A stretch of DNA of 64,000 nt from Reyranella soli. Lineage in GTDB: Bacteria; Pseudomonadota; Alphaproteobacteria; Reyranellales; Reyranellaceae. Position numbers and translations under genes: made by a program. Under the pieces are notes generated by a model. That model searched no databases. It had not been told where the DNA came from and was given only the letters and a program-made list of their open reading frames with translations. The stretch covers positions 46,750 through 110,749 of the forward strand of contig NZ_BKAJ01000065.1 in the NCBI RefSeq assembly GCF_007992495.1, read 5' to 3'. Each line of letters opens with the position of its first letter. The first letter of the stretch is position 1. Of the stretch, positions 7,952-15,715 are shown piece after piece.

Positions 7952-8653
7952 ATGAGCCGTCCCCTCGCCCTCGTAACCGGAGTCGGCCCCGGCACCGGCA
8001 GTGCCATCGCCCGGCGCTTGTCAGCCGGCGGCTACGACGTCGCCATGCTGGCCCGCACCAAGGATCGACTGGCGACGTTCGAACGGGAGATCGCCAACGC
8101 GAAAGCCTTCGCCTGCGACGTCACCGACGAGGCCGAGCTCGATGCGGCGCTGGCGATGGTGCGCCAGCAGCTCGGCGAGCCCTCGGTCCTGGTGCACAAC
8201 GCGGTCGGCGGCGCGTGGGGCAGCTTCCTGGACATCGATCCCAAGGTCCTGAACGCCAATTTCCAGGTCAACACCATGGCGCTCTTGCACCTGGCCCGGC
8301 GCCTCGCGCCGGCGATGGTGCAGGCGGGCAAGGGCGCGATCGTTGTCACCGGCAACACCTCGGCGCTGCGCGGCCGGGCGAACTTCGCGGGCTTCGCGCC
8401 AACCAAGGCGGCGCAGCGCATCCTGGCCGAAGCCATGGCGCGCGACCTCGGGCCGAAGGGCGTCCACGTCGCCTACATCGTCATCGATGCGGTGATCGAT
8501 CTTGCCTGGACGCGCAAACGCTATCCCGACGCGCCCGACGGCTTCTTCATCAAGCCGGCCGCCATCGCCGACGAGGTCTGGCACGTCATCCACCAGGACA
8601 GGAGCGCCTGGTCGTTCAACGTCGAGATTCGCCCCTTCGGCGAGAAATGGTGA
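7952..8653 (+). CDS. SDR-family protein with Phe at the catalytic Tyr position
   Basis: 233 residues; nucleotide-binding motif TGVGPGTGSAIA (residues 9-20) and HNAV in place of NNAG. The catalytic pair reads FAPTK (F148, K152). C-terminus VEIRPFGEKW, as in the paralogue at 5495-6238. The start chosen is the ATG at 7952 (MSRPLALVTG), where SDR homology begins, preceded by CGGAG. The GST gene starts 5 nt after the stop, the third SDR-then-glutathione-enzyme pair in the window. The biochemical role is unknown. Confidence 0.87.
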   Translation: MSRPLALVTGVGPGTGSAIARRLSAGGYDVAMLARTKDRLATFEREIANAKAFACDVTDEAELDAALAMVRQQLGEPSVLVHNAVGGAWGSFLDIDPKVLNANFQVNTMALLHLARRLAPAMVQAGKGAIVVTGNTSALRGRANFAGFAPTKAAQRILAEAMARDLGPKGVHVAYIVIDAVIDLAWTRKRYPDAPDGFFIKPAAIADEVWHVIHQDRSAWSFNVEIRPFGEKW

Positions 8654-8658
8654 GTGCC

Positions 8659-9456
8659 ATGGCCGACCTCCGGATCTTCTCCTATCTCCCCAATCCCAGG
8701 ATCATGAAGGCGACGATCGCCGCGCGCCTGTGCGGCGTCGATGTCGAGCTCCGCGGCGCCAAGCCTGCCGAGCTGAAGGACTGGCTGTGGGACTTCGACG
8801 CCCGTCCCCTCTCCGAAGCCGATCGCCGCAAGACCAAGGCGCGCGCCGGCCGGGTCGGCTTCAAGGGCGGGCAGTTGGTCAAGACCGACGCCTTCCTGGC
8901 CGCCCACCCCTTTGCCACGGTGCCCGCGGCCTTCAGCCCGGACGGGACGACCGGCATCTTCGAATCCAACAGCATCATGCGGGCCGTGGCGCGGCTCGAC
9001 CGCAAGCGGTCGAAGCTCTACGGCAGCACCCCCTACGAGGCCGCGCGCATCGACAGCTTCCTCGACGCCAGCCTGGTCTTCGCCCGCGATTCGCAGATCT
9101 ACCTACTGGCCCTGCGCGACCCGGACTTCGCCGCCGACATCCATGCGCGGACAGCGGAGGCCTTTGCGATCTATGCCGCGGGTATCGACCAGGCCCTGCA
9201 GCCCGACCGCAGCTTCCTGGTCGGCGAGACGCTGTCGCTGGCAGACATCTGCTTCGTGGCCGAGCTCTGCCTGTTCCTGAACGAGCGGCACCATCGCCCG
9301 ACGCTTGCCAAGCGTGGCCTGACGCCGATCGTGAACGAGCAATGGCGCGAGCAATTCCCGAACGCCTCCAGCCATTTCAACCGGCTGATCGCCCATCCGG
9401 CGTTTGCGCCGGATGTCGGCCCCTACCTGCAGAAGCTTTACGCGCGAGCGGCGTAA
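8659..9456 (+). CDS. Glutathione S-transferase family protein
   Basis: 265 residues. The thioredoxin-like N-terminal domain starts LRIFSYLPNPRIMKATIAARL and carries VPAAFSPDGTTGIFESNSIM with the cis-Pro-like turn and the ES glutathione-binding pair. The C-terminal all-helical domain has the N-capping-like motif SLADICFVAEL. It is longer than a minimal GST owing to an insert before the cis-Pro loop, recalling eEF1B-gamma-like GSTs. The start 5 nt after the SDR stop fixes the ATG at 8659. Its substrate is unknown. Confidence 0.88.
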   Translation: MADLRIFSYLPNPRIMKATIAARLCGVDVELRGAKPAELKDWLWDFDARPLSEADRRKTKARAGRVGFKGGQLVKTDAFLAAHPFATVPAAFSPDGTTGIFESNSIMRAVARLDRKRSKLYGSTPYEAARIDSFLDASLVFARDSQIYLLALRDPDFAADIHARTAEAFAIYAAGIDQALQPDRSFLVGETLSLADICFVAELCLFLNERHHRPTLAKRGLTPIVNEQWREQFPNASSHFNRLIAHPAFAPDVGPYLQKLYARAA

Positions 9457-9480
9457 GGCGCTGACGTTAGGCGCCAAAAT

Positions 9481-9604
9481 CCCGTCATCCCGACCGGAGC
9501 CTCGCGAAGCGAGGCGTAGTGGAGGGACCTGTTTTGTTGATGCGACGACAAAACAGGTCCCTCGACTGCGCCGCCCTTCGGGCGGCTCCGCTCGGGATGA
9601 CGGG
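9481..9604. repeat. Composite palindrome, family A related
   Basis: Outer arms CCCGTCATCCCGA and TCGGGATGACGGG enclose an inner perfect 16-bp inverted repeat (9522-9537 and 9548-9563, GAGGGACCTGTTTTGT and complement) and smaller hairpins. It fills the gap between the convergent GST and SDR genes. The outer ends match family A repeats at 562-632 and 14210-14276. It is likely a mobile or spreading palindromic unit and perhaps a bidirectional terminator. Confidence 0.8.
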
Positions 9605-9611
9605 AAAGAAG

Positions 9612-10412
9612 CTACCGCGCCTTCATCGGCAGGCTGGCGAGGTGGATGCCGGCGTCGACGATCAGGAACTCGCCGGTGATGTTTGACGCGCTGGTCAGGA
9701 AGAACATCACCGCCTCGGCCATCTGCTCGGGCGTGCCGGCCTGGCGCAGCGGCGCGGTCTGCTCCTGGCTCTGCTTCAGCTTATTGTAGTTCTCCTCACC
9801 CATGCCGCCCAGCAGCCAGCGCGTCTGGATGAAGCCCGGGCACACGGTGTTGACGCGCGCCGACGGCGAGAACCAGCGGGCGAGCGTCAGGGTGAGCGTA
9901 TTGAGCGCGCCCTTGGAGCAGGCATAGGGAATCGAGCTGCCGACGCCCATCACACCCGCGATCGAGGAGATGTTCACGATCGACCCGCGCTCCTGCTTCT
10001 CCTCCCACTGCTTCTTCATGGTCGGGAAGACGGCGCGGCTCATCATGTAGGGGCCGGTGACGTTGACCCTGAGGATGCGGTCGAAATCCTCGGGCGTGAC
10101 GCCGTCGAGGTCGCCCTGGTTCTGGAACTTGGTGGTGCCGGCATTGTTCACCAGGCCGTCGATGCGGTCCCACTTCTTCAGGGTCTCGGCCGCGAGCTTC
10201 TTGCAATCGGCGTCCTGGCCCATGTCGGCCTGCACCAGGATCGCCTCGACGCCCTTGGCCTTGACCGCCTCATAGGTCTCGTCGGCTTCCTTTTTGCTCT
10301 TGGTGTAGTTGATGGCGACGTTCCAGCCGCGCTCCGCCAGGTCGATCGCACATGAGGCGCCCAACCCGGTCGCCGAGCCCGTCACGATCGCCACCTTGCC
10401 CGATTTCGCCAT
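9612..10412 (-). CDS. SDR-family NAD(P)-dependent oxidoreductase
   Basis: 266 residues, classical SDR. TGSATGLGASCA (cofactor-binding), NNAGTT, NISSIAG (catalytic Ser) and YACSK (catalytic Tyr and Lys) are all present, so an active 3-oxoacyl-reductase-like or alcohol dehydrogenase enzyme is expected. It is longer than minimal SDRs through an insert after the NNAG strand (TKFQNQGDLDG). It is divergent from another SDR at 10496 with 83 bp between. The substrate cannot be inferred. Confidence 0.92.
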   Translation of the reverse strand: MAKSGKVAIVTGSATGLGASCAIDLAERGWNVAINYTKSKKEADETYEAVKAKGVEAILVQADMGQDADCKKLAAETLKKWDRIDGLVNNAGTTKFQNQGDLDGVTPEDFDRILRVNVTGPYMMSRAVFPTMKKQWEEKQERGSIVNISSIAGVMGVGSSIPYACSKGALNTLTLTLARWFSPSARVNTVCPGFIQTRWLLGGMGEENYNKLKQSQEQTAPLRQAGTPEQMAEAVMFFLTSASNITGEFLIVDAGIHLASLPMKAR

Positions 10413-10495
10413 GTCGTCTCTCCCGATATCTACCGGCGCCTTTCATAGGCTAGGATTGGCCCCCAAGGCAAAGAACGGCAGGACACGGACAGGGC

Positions 10496-11260
10496 ATGGC
10501 CGACCTCTTTTCGATGAAGAACCGCGTGGTGCTGCTGACCGGCGCCTCGCGCGGGCTGGGCCGCGACATGGCGCTGACCCTGGGGGCTGCCGGCGCCACG
10601 GTGCTGTGCGCTGGCCGCACGGTGAAAGAACTGGAGGTGACGGCGCGTGCCATCAAGCGCAAGGGTGGCAAGGCCGAGGTCACGCCGCTCGACATCACCG
10701 ATGAAGCCGCCGTCCGCGAGCAGGTCGCCAGCATCATCGCCAGGCACCGCCGCATCGACGTGCTGGTCAACAATGCCGGCATCATCTACCGCGAGGCGAT
10801 CGTCGACACCTCGACCGACACCTTCCGCTCCGCGATCGAGACCGACCTCGTCTCGCAGTTCATGCTGGCGCGCGAGGTCGGCCGCCACATGCTGGCGCGC
10901 AAGTACGGCCGCATCGTCAATATTTCCTCGATCATGGGCATCCTGGGGCGCGCCACGGTCGCGGGCTATGTCGCGGCCAAGCACGGCCTGATCGGGCTCA
11001 CCAAGAACCTGGCGGCCGAGTACGGCCCGAACGTCACCTGCAACGCCATCGCCCCGGGCTATATCCGCACCGAGCTCAACGTCCCGCTGCAGCAGAACAA
11101 GGCCTTCAACGCCATGCTCGAGCAGCGCACCGCGCTGCATCGCTGGGGCAAGCCAGAGGACCTGCGCGGCCCCCTGCTGCTGCTGGCCTCCGACGCCGGC
11201 GCCTACATGAGCGGCCATACGCTGGTGGTCGATGGCGGCATGACCGTCATCCTGGGCTGA
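10496..11260 (+). CDS. SDR-family NAD(P)-dependent oxidoreductase
   Basis: 254 residues, classical SDR with TGASRGLGRDMA, NNAGIIY, NISSIMG and YVAAK, plus the usual C-terminal VDGGMTVILG. It resembles gluconate 5-dehydrogenase/3-oxoacyl reductase types. The stop is followed after 1 nt by the start of a small membrane-anchored protein, so the two are probably co-transcribed. Confidence 0.92.
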   Translation: MADLFSMKNRVVLLTGASRGLGRDMALTLGAAGATVLCAGRTVKELEVTARAIKRKGGKAEVTPLDITDEAAVREQVASIIARHRRIDVLVNNAGIIYREAIVDTSTDTFRSAIETDLVSQFMLAREVGRHMLARKYGRIVNISSIMGILGRATVAGYVAAKHGLIGLTKNLAAEYGPNVTCNAIAPGYIRTELNVPLQQNKAFNAMLEQRTALHRWGKPEDLRGPLLLLASDAGAYMSGHTLVVDGGMTVILG

Positions 11261-11261
11261 C

Positions 11262-11750
11262 ATGCTCTCGATCCCGCGTTGGGCGATCCTGGCTCTGGGC
11301 GCGGCCCTCCTGCTGTTCGGCCTTGCCGTGCACATGGGCTGGCTGCGCGATCCCTCGTTCGCCAAGTCCGACTATGTCGGCAGCATCGACGTGTCGGCCG
11401 ACGACGCCAAGCTCTATCGCGCCGTGCCGTTCGAATGGCGCGTCACCTCCAACGCCGGCTCCTTCACCGGTACCGATACGGCCTACATCCGCATCAACAA
11501 TTCCGGCGAGCGCCCCACCATCTGCGGCTGGCTGCGGCTCGACAAGGGCGGCAACTCGATCCGCGCCACGCGCTGGCTGAGCGAGGCCCGGCTGTTCGCC
11601 GGCGACATGAAGCTGACCGCATTGTTCGTCGCCCCCGTCGACAAGGCGCCGGGCGACGGCCTGACCGCAGGCTGCCTCAGGATCGACGAGCCCACGCGCC
11701 CGGCGACCGACGCGCCGTTCAAGCTCGAAGGCAGTCCCGTTCGCGAGTAG
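11262..11750 (+). CDS. Hypothetical membrane-anchored periplasmic protein
   Basis: 162 residues, not recognised. One N-terminal hydrophobic segment (residues 7-25, WAILALGAALLLFGLAVH) is followed by a soluble, probably periplasmic domain with a beta-rich look (FEWRVTSNAGSFTGTDTAYI, two Cys in TICGW and AGCLRI that could pair). It starts 1 nt after the SDR stop. It converges on the Tae4-like gene with 6 nt between stops. An immunity role is conceivable for a periplasmic protein, but the opposite orientation and coupling to the SDR argue against it. Confidence 0.75.
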   Translation: MLSIPRWAILALGAALLLFGLAVHMGWLRDPSFAKSDYVGSIDVSADDAKLYRAVPFEWRVTSNAGSFTGTDTAYIRINNSGERPTICGWLRLDKGGNSIRATRWLSEARLFAGDMKLTALFVAPVDKAPGDGLTAGCLRIDEPTRPATDAPFKLEGSPVRE

Positions 11751-11756
11751 CCGCCC

Positions 11757-12341
11757 TCAGATGTCGATCAGGTTGGGATCGCCGATACTCCAGAACCACA
11801 CCCTCGGCCGCGTAAGCGAGGCAAAGTTGTTTCGCATGAAGCCCTGATTGAAATTGTCGCCGGTCCAGATCTCGGTATGGATGCCGTAGGTCTGCTGGCC
11901 CATGAAGACCACGATGCCCGGCTTGTCCTCGATGTCGGCCCGGCTCGTGATCTCCACGCCTTCTTCGAAGGTGTTGTCGAGAAAATCCTTCATCTCGTCG
12001 ACGGCGGCGATGTAGCGGAACACCCTGTTCGCTGCCGACCTGATCGCAAACCCATTGGTCCGGCGCCGGTAGCTCTGCTCGCCCACCATCTTCGTCTGAT
12101 CCTCATGCAGGAAGGATACGTTGATGGCGTGCGACATCTGAATGCAGCACGTCGTGTAGCTGATGTTCTCGTTGATGAGCCCGGTGACCCAGCCATCGAG
12201 CTCTCCCGCCAGTGACCCGCCGGGATCCTTCAATTTGAGATCGATCCGGGGGCCGGCCTTGGTGTTTATCGACGTCTTGGTGAAGAGCGGATAGTTGTTC
12301 ACGAAGGCGTCGATGCGAACAGGAATGGCGAAATGCGTCAC
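11757..12341 (-). CDS. Tae4-like peptidoglycan amidase (putative antibacterial effector)
   Basis: 194 residues from a GTG at 12341 with AGGAGA placed 9 nt upstream; the frame is open to an ATG at 12434 without recognisable homology. The layout matches T6SS amidase effector 4: an N-terminal FVNNYPLF, a Cys motif TTCCIQMSHAIN (C65, corresponding to the CAIRMS motif), the region VDEMKDFLDNTF, the strand GIVVF (142-146) and the His motif GIHTEIWTGDNF (H155). These are the Cys/His residues of a papain-like NlpC/P60 fold that cleaves the D-Glu-mDAP bond. No signal peptide is present, as expected for an injected effector, yet no secretion genes or clear immunity gene are nearby. Motifs are seen; the activity is inferred. 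Confidence 0.65.
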   Translation of the reverse strand: MTHFAIPVRIDAFVNNYPLFTKTSINTKAGPRIDLKLKDPGGSLAGELDGWVTGLINENISYTTCCIQMSHAINVSFLHEDQTKMVGEQSYRRRTNGFAIRSAANRVFRYIAAVDEMKDFLDNTFEEGVEITSRADIEDKPGIVVFMGQQTYGIHTEIWTGDNFNQGFMRNNFASLTRPRVWFWSIGDPNLIDI

Positions 12342-12380
12342 GGCACAATCTCCTGTCTGGCCCATCCCCAGCGAAGGGAT

Positions 12381-12390
12381 TTGGCGCCAA
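12381..12390. promoter_or_regulatory. Perfect 10-bp palindrome in divergent intergenic region
   Basis: TTGGCGCCAA lies between the divergent amidase (start 12341) and acyl-CoA synthetase (start 12488), followed by a partial second copy, TTTGGCGAATTCGC. It is a candidate operator with no adjacent regulator gene; chance occurrence is possible in a GC-rich genome. Confidence 0.25.
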
Positions 12391-12487
12391 CAATTTGGCG
12401 AATTCGCGACGCGCACTTGAGCTTGGTTGTTCACTCGTAGCGAAATTACAGATTCCCGAGTAACAAGTAGGACGTACGGAGGAACGC

Positions 12488-14182
12488 ATGCCCACCTTTC
12501 GCGAATCCCGCGACTTCCTGCTGGCCAACCGCGCCGACTACGCCAAGGCGGTCGCGGGCTTTCGCTGGCCCGATCCTGTGCCGTTCAACTGGGCGATCGA
12601 CTGGTTCGACGCCGAGCTGGCGAGCGCTGCGAGCAAGGACCGCTGCGGCCTCTGGATCGTCGACGTGGCGAGCGGACGCGAGACCAAGCTCACCTTCGGC
12701 GAACTCTCGCAGCGATCGAACCAGGTCGCCAACTGGCTGCGCCAGCAGGGCCTGAAACGCGGCGATCACCTCCTGCTGGTGCTGAACAACGTGGCGCCGC
12801 TGTGGGAGATCATGCTGGCCGCCATGAAGCTCGGCGTGGTCGTGATCCCGGCCACGACACTCCTCACAACCGAGGAGCTGGCCGACCGCGTCGAGCGCGG
12901 CCGAGCCCGCATGATCGTCACTGACGAGGACCAAGTCGCCAAATGCGCAGGCCTGCCGCGCGATGGTGTGACGTTCGTCACCACCAGCGCCAAGCCCATC
13001 GCGGGCTGGCAGCCGTTGAGCGATGCCTATAAGTGCCCGACCGAGTTCAAGGCCGACGGCACGACCAACGCCGACGACCCACTGTTGCTCTATTTCACCT
13101 CGGGCACGACAGCCAAGCCCAAGCTGGTGCGCCACAGCCATCGCAGTTACCCGGTCGGCTCGCTCTCGACGATGTACTGGCTCGGCCTGCAGCCCGGCGA
13201 CGTGCACGTCAACATCTCCTCACCCGGCTGGGCCAAGCATGCCTGGAGCACCTTCTTCGCGCCGTGGAATGCCGGCGCGACGGTGCTGATGGTCAACCAG
13301 GCGCCGTTCAACGCCAAAGCGCTTTTAGGCGTGCTGGAGCGCTGCAAGGTCACGACCTTCTGCGCGCCGCCGACCGTGTGGCGCCTCATGATCCAGGAAG
13401 ATCTCGCCGTTGCAAAAGTCTCCTTGCGTGAAGTCTGCGGCGCGGGCGAACCCTTGAACCCGGAGGTCATCAACAAGGTCCAGGACGCCTGGGGCCTCAC
13501 CATCCGCGACGGCTACGGCCAGACCGAGACGACGGCGCAGATCGCCAACTCGCCCGGCCAGACGGTCAAGCCAGGCGCGATGGGCCGGCCGATGCCGGGC
13601 TATCGCATCCTGGTGCTGGATGCCGACGGCATGCCGACCGATGAGGGCGAGATCTGCCTCGACCTCAACGAGGACCGTCCGGCCGGCCTGATGCAGGGCT
13701 ATGCCGACGCCGAGGGCAAGCTCTCGGGCGCCAACGACAAGGTCTATCGCACCGGCGACGTCGCGAACCTCGACGCCGACGGCTACCTGACATTCGTCGG
13801 CCGCGCCGACGACGTCTTCAAGTCGTCCGACTACCGCATCAGCCCGTTCGAGCTGGAGAGCGTGCTGATCGAGCACGATGCCGTCGCCGAGGCAGCCATC
13901 GTGCCGACGCCGGACGACATCCGGCTCAGCATCCCGAAGGCCTATATCCTGCTGACCGCCGGGACGCCGCCCAGCAAGGAAACCGCGCGGTCGATCCTGG
14001 AATACACCCATCAGCGGCTGGCGCCGTTCAAGCGCATCCGCCGGCTGGAGTTCGTCACCGAGCTGCCCAAGACGATCTCCGGCAAGATCCGGCGCAACCA
14101 GCTGCGCCGCGTCGAGTACCAGGGCAGCGCCGCCGACGTCACGCGCGGCGTGGAGTTTCACGAGAAGGACGTTTTGGGCTGA
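12488..14182 (+). CDS. Acyl-CoA synthetase (AMP-forming, medium-chain/benzoate-type)
   Basis: 564-residue ANL enzyme. Motifs: LLYFTSGTTAKPKLVRHSH (A3), GYGQTETT (A5), VYRTGDVANLDADGYLTFVG (A7), RADDVFKSSDYRISPFELES, and the catalytic Lys in PKTISGKIRRNQLRR (A10). The overall pattern resembles the ACSM/medium-chain acyl-CoA and acetyl-CoA synthetase-like branch rather than long-chain FadD. GGAGGA lies 5-6 nt before the ATG. A family A palindrome separates it from the MmgE/PrpD gene downstream. Confidence 0.93.
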   Translation: MPTFRESRDFLLANRADYAKAVAGFRWPDPVPFNWAIDWFDAELASAASKDRCGLWIVDVASGRETKLTFGELSQRSNQVANWLRQQGLKRGDHLLLVLNNVAPLWEIMLAAMKLGVVVIPATTLLTTEELADRVERGRARMIVTDEDQVAKCAGLPRDGVTFVTTSAKPIAGWQPLSDAYKCPTEFKADGTTNADDPLLLYFTSGTTAKPKLVRHSHRSYPVGSLSTMYWLGLQPGDVHVNISSPGWAKHAWSTFFAPWNAGATVLMVNQAPFNAKALLGVLERCKVTTFCAPPTVWRLMIQEDLAVAKVSLREVCGAGEPLNPEVINKVQDAWGLTIRDGYGQTETTAQIANSPGQTVKPGAMGRPMPGYRILVLDADGMPTDEGEICLDLNEDRPAGLMQGYADAEGKLSGANDKVYRTGDVANLDADGYLTFVGRADDVFKSSDYRISPFELESVLIEHDAVAEAAIVPTPDDIRLSIPKAYILLTAGTPPSKETARSILEYTHQRLAPFKRIRRLEFVTELPKTISGKIRRNQLRRVEYQGSAADVTRGVEFHEKDVLG

Positions 14183-14209
14183 CGCACGACACCGGCCCAA
14201 AGCACAACT

Positions 14210-14276
14210 GTCATCCCGAGCGTAGCGAGGGACCTTTGAGGCAGCAGGAACGGTCCCTCGCTGCGCTCGGGATGAC
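14210..14276. repeat. Palindromic repeat, family A copy 2
   Basis: Arms GTCATCCCGAGCGTAGCGAG at the left and the imperfect complement ending GGGATGAC at 14276. It is almost the same as 562-632. It lies between two same-strand genes, so here it would interrupt or stabilise the transcript rather than separate convergent genes. Confidence 0.8.
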
Positions 14277-14313
14277 AAGGTCGACTGCAACAACGATCTG
14301 CTGAAAGAGTTCC

Positions 14314-15654
14314 ATGATTTCCAAACCCGGCATCACCCAATCGCTCGCCCGCTTCATCGTCGACACGACGTGGGAGGACATCCCCGAGCAGGCGCGCCAC
14401 GAGGCCAAGCGCGCGCTGCTGAACTTCTTCGCCGTGGCCATCGCCGGCTGCCGGACCGAGCCGGTCGAGCTGGCGCTCGCCACTCTGGCGGATTTCTCCG
14501 GCGGCAAGCAGGCGACGGTCGTTGGCCGCAGCGAGCGTATCGACGCGCTGAGTGCCGCCTTCCTGAACGGCGCCGGCGCCAACGTCTTCGACTATTGCGA
14601 CACGCACCTGCCGACCGTGGTCCATCCGACCGCGCCGCTCGCGCCTGCCCTGCTGGCGATGGCCGAGCTGCGGCGCGTGAGCGGCCCGCAGCTGCTGACG
14701 GCCTTCGTGCTGGGCTTCGAGATCGAATGCCGGGTCGGCGCCGCGGTGTCGCCCGGCCACTATCCCCGGGGTTGGCACATCACCTCGACCTGCGGCGTGT
14801 TCGGCTCGGCGGCCGGCGCCGCCAAGCTGCTCGGCCTCGCGGCGGACCAGGTCGTATGGGCGCTGGGCAATGCGTCGACCCAATCCGGCGGCCTGTGCGA
14901 ATGCCTGGGCTGGCCGGCCAAGAGCGTCAGCGTTGGCAATGCCGCGCGCAACGGGCTGTTCTCCGCCCTGCTGGCGGAGAAGGGCTTTTCCGGTCCGGCC
15001 GAACCGATCGCCGGCGCCCAGGGCTGGCTGGCCGCCATGGGCGAGCCGCCCAACTGGGAAGCCTTCGACGGCCTCGGCGCGACCTGGGAAGTCTTAGACA
15101 ATTCGCTGAAACCCTACCCGGCAGGCTTCGTGATCCATCCCCTGCTCGACTGCGCGCTCGACTGGCGCAAGCAGAATCCCGACGCCGTCGTCGAGCGTGT
15201 GGCCGTGCGCGGCAATCCGCTGCTGCTGCAGCGGACCGACCGGCCCGAGGTCGCGACCGGCCGCGAGGCGCAGGTGAGCCTGCAGCACGCCACCGCTGCC
15301 GCGCTGGTGCTGGGCAAGGCGGGCCCGCAAGAGTTCACCGATGCCTGCGTCAACGATCCCGCGGTCAAGGCGATGCGGCGCAAGATCGAGGTGGCGGAAG
15401 ATCCCGCCATCTCCACCATCGCCATCGAGGTCGATTTCTTCACGTCCGACGGCAAGAAGCATCACGCCTCGACCGACGCAGCGCGCGGTTCGTCGGCCAA
15501 TCCCCTGAAGGACGCCGAGATCGAGCAGAAGCTTTTGGACGAGGCGAAGAGCTGGCGGCCGCAGCACGACGTCCGGCCGCTGATCGACGCCGTGTGGGCG
15601 CTCGACAAGAGCGGTGACGTCTCGACTTTGGCCGCACTGACCGTCCCGCGTTAA
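14314..15654 (+). CDS. MmgE/PrpD family protein
   Basis: 446 residues, full family length. The family includes 2-methylcitrate dehydratase PrpD, cis-aconitate decarboxylase and many uncharacterised members. Typical features are the N-terminal ARHEAKRALLNFFAVAIAG, the NGAGANVFDYCDTH active-site stretch (residues 89-102), and the turn HPTAPLAPALLAM. The all-helical first domain is followed by an alpha/beta second domain. There are no prpB or prpC neighbours, so a methylcitrate-cycle role is not supported; a dehydratase of a tricarboxylic or related acid is likely. Confidence 0.92.
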   Translation: MISKPGITQSLARFIVDTTWEDIPEQARHEAKRALLNFFAVAIAGCRTEPVELALATLADFSGGKQATVVGRSERIDALSAAFLNGAGANVFDYCDTHLPTVVHPTAPLAPALLAMAELRRVSGPQLLTAFVLGFEIECRVGAAVSPGHYPRGWHITSTCGVFGSAAGAAKLLGLAADQVVWALGNASTQSGGLCECLGWPAKSVSVGNAARNGLFSALLAEKGFSGPAEPIAGAQGWLAAMGEPPNWEAFDGLGATWEVLDNSLKPYPAGFVIHPLLDCALDWRKQNPDAVVERVAVRGNPLLLQRTDRPEVATGREAQVSLQHATAAALVLGKAGPQEFTDACVNDPAVKAMRRKIEVAEDPAISTIAIEVDFFTSDGKKHHASTDAARGSSANPLKDAEIEQKLLDEAKSWRPQHDVRPLIDAVWALDKSGDVSTLAALTVPR

Positions 15655-15655
15655 T

Positions 15656-15714
15656 GGGAGCACGGGCCTCCGGCCCGCTCATGATCATGATGCGGGCCAG
15701 AGGCCCGCGCTCCC
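15656..15714. repeat. Long palindrome, family B copy 1, between convergent genes
   Basis: Arms of 23 bp (15656-15678 and 15692-15714) with two mismatches around the 13-base centre TCATGATCATGAT. The same element with perfect, longer arms is at 30221-30289. It lies exactly between the stops of the convergent MmgE/PrpD and receptor genes, so it may act as a bidirectional terminator or mRNA 3'-end stabiliser. Confidence 0.85.
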
Positions 15715-15715
15715 G

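Noticed and set aside
11757..12341. A complete type VI secretion locus around the amidase-like gene
   Set aside because: None of the neighbouring genes encodes Hcp, VgrG, sheath, baseplate or ClpV-like proteins.
14314..15654. 2-methylcitrate dehydratase (prpD) of the methylcitrate cycle
   Set aside because: No prpB or prpC is adjacent, and the MmgE/PrpD family is functionally broad. The isocitrate-lyase family gene at 38601 is 23 kb away and not clearly a methylisocitrate lyase.
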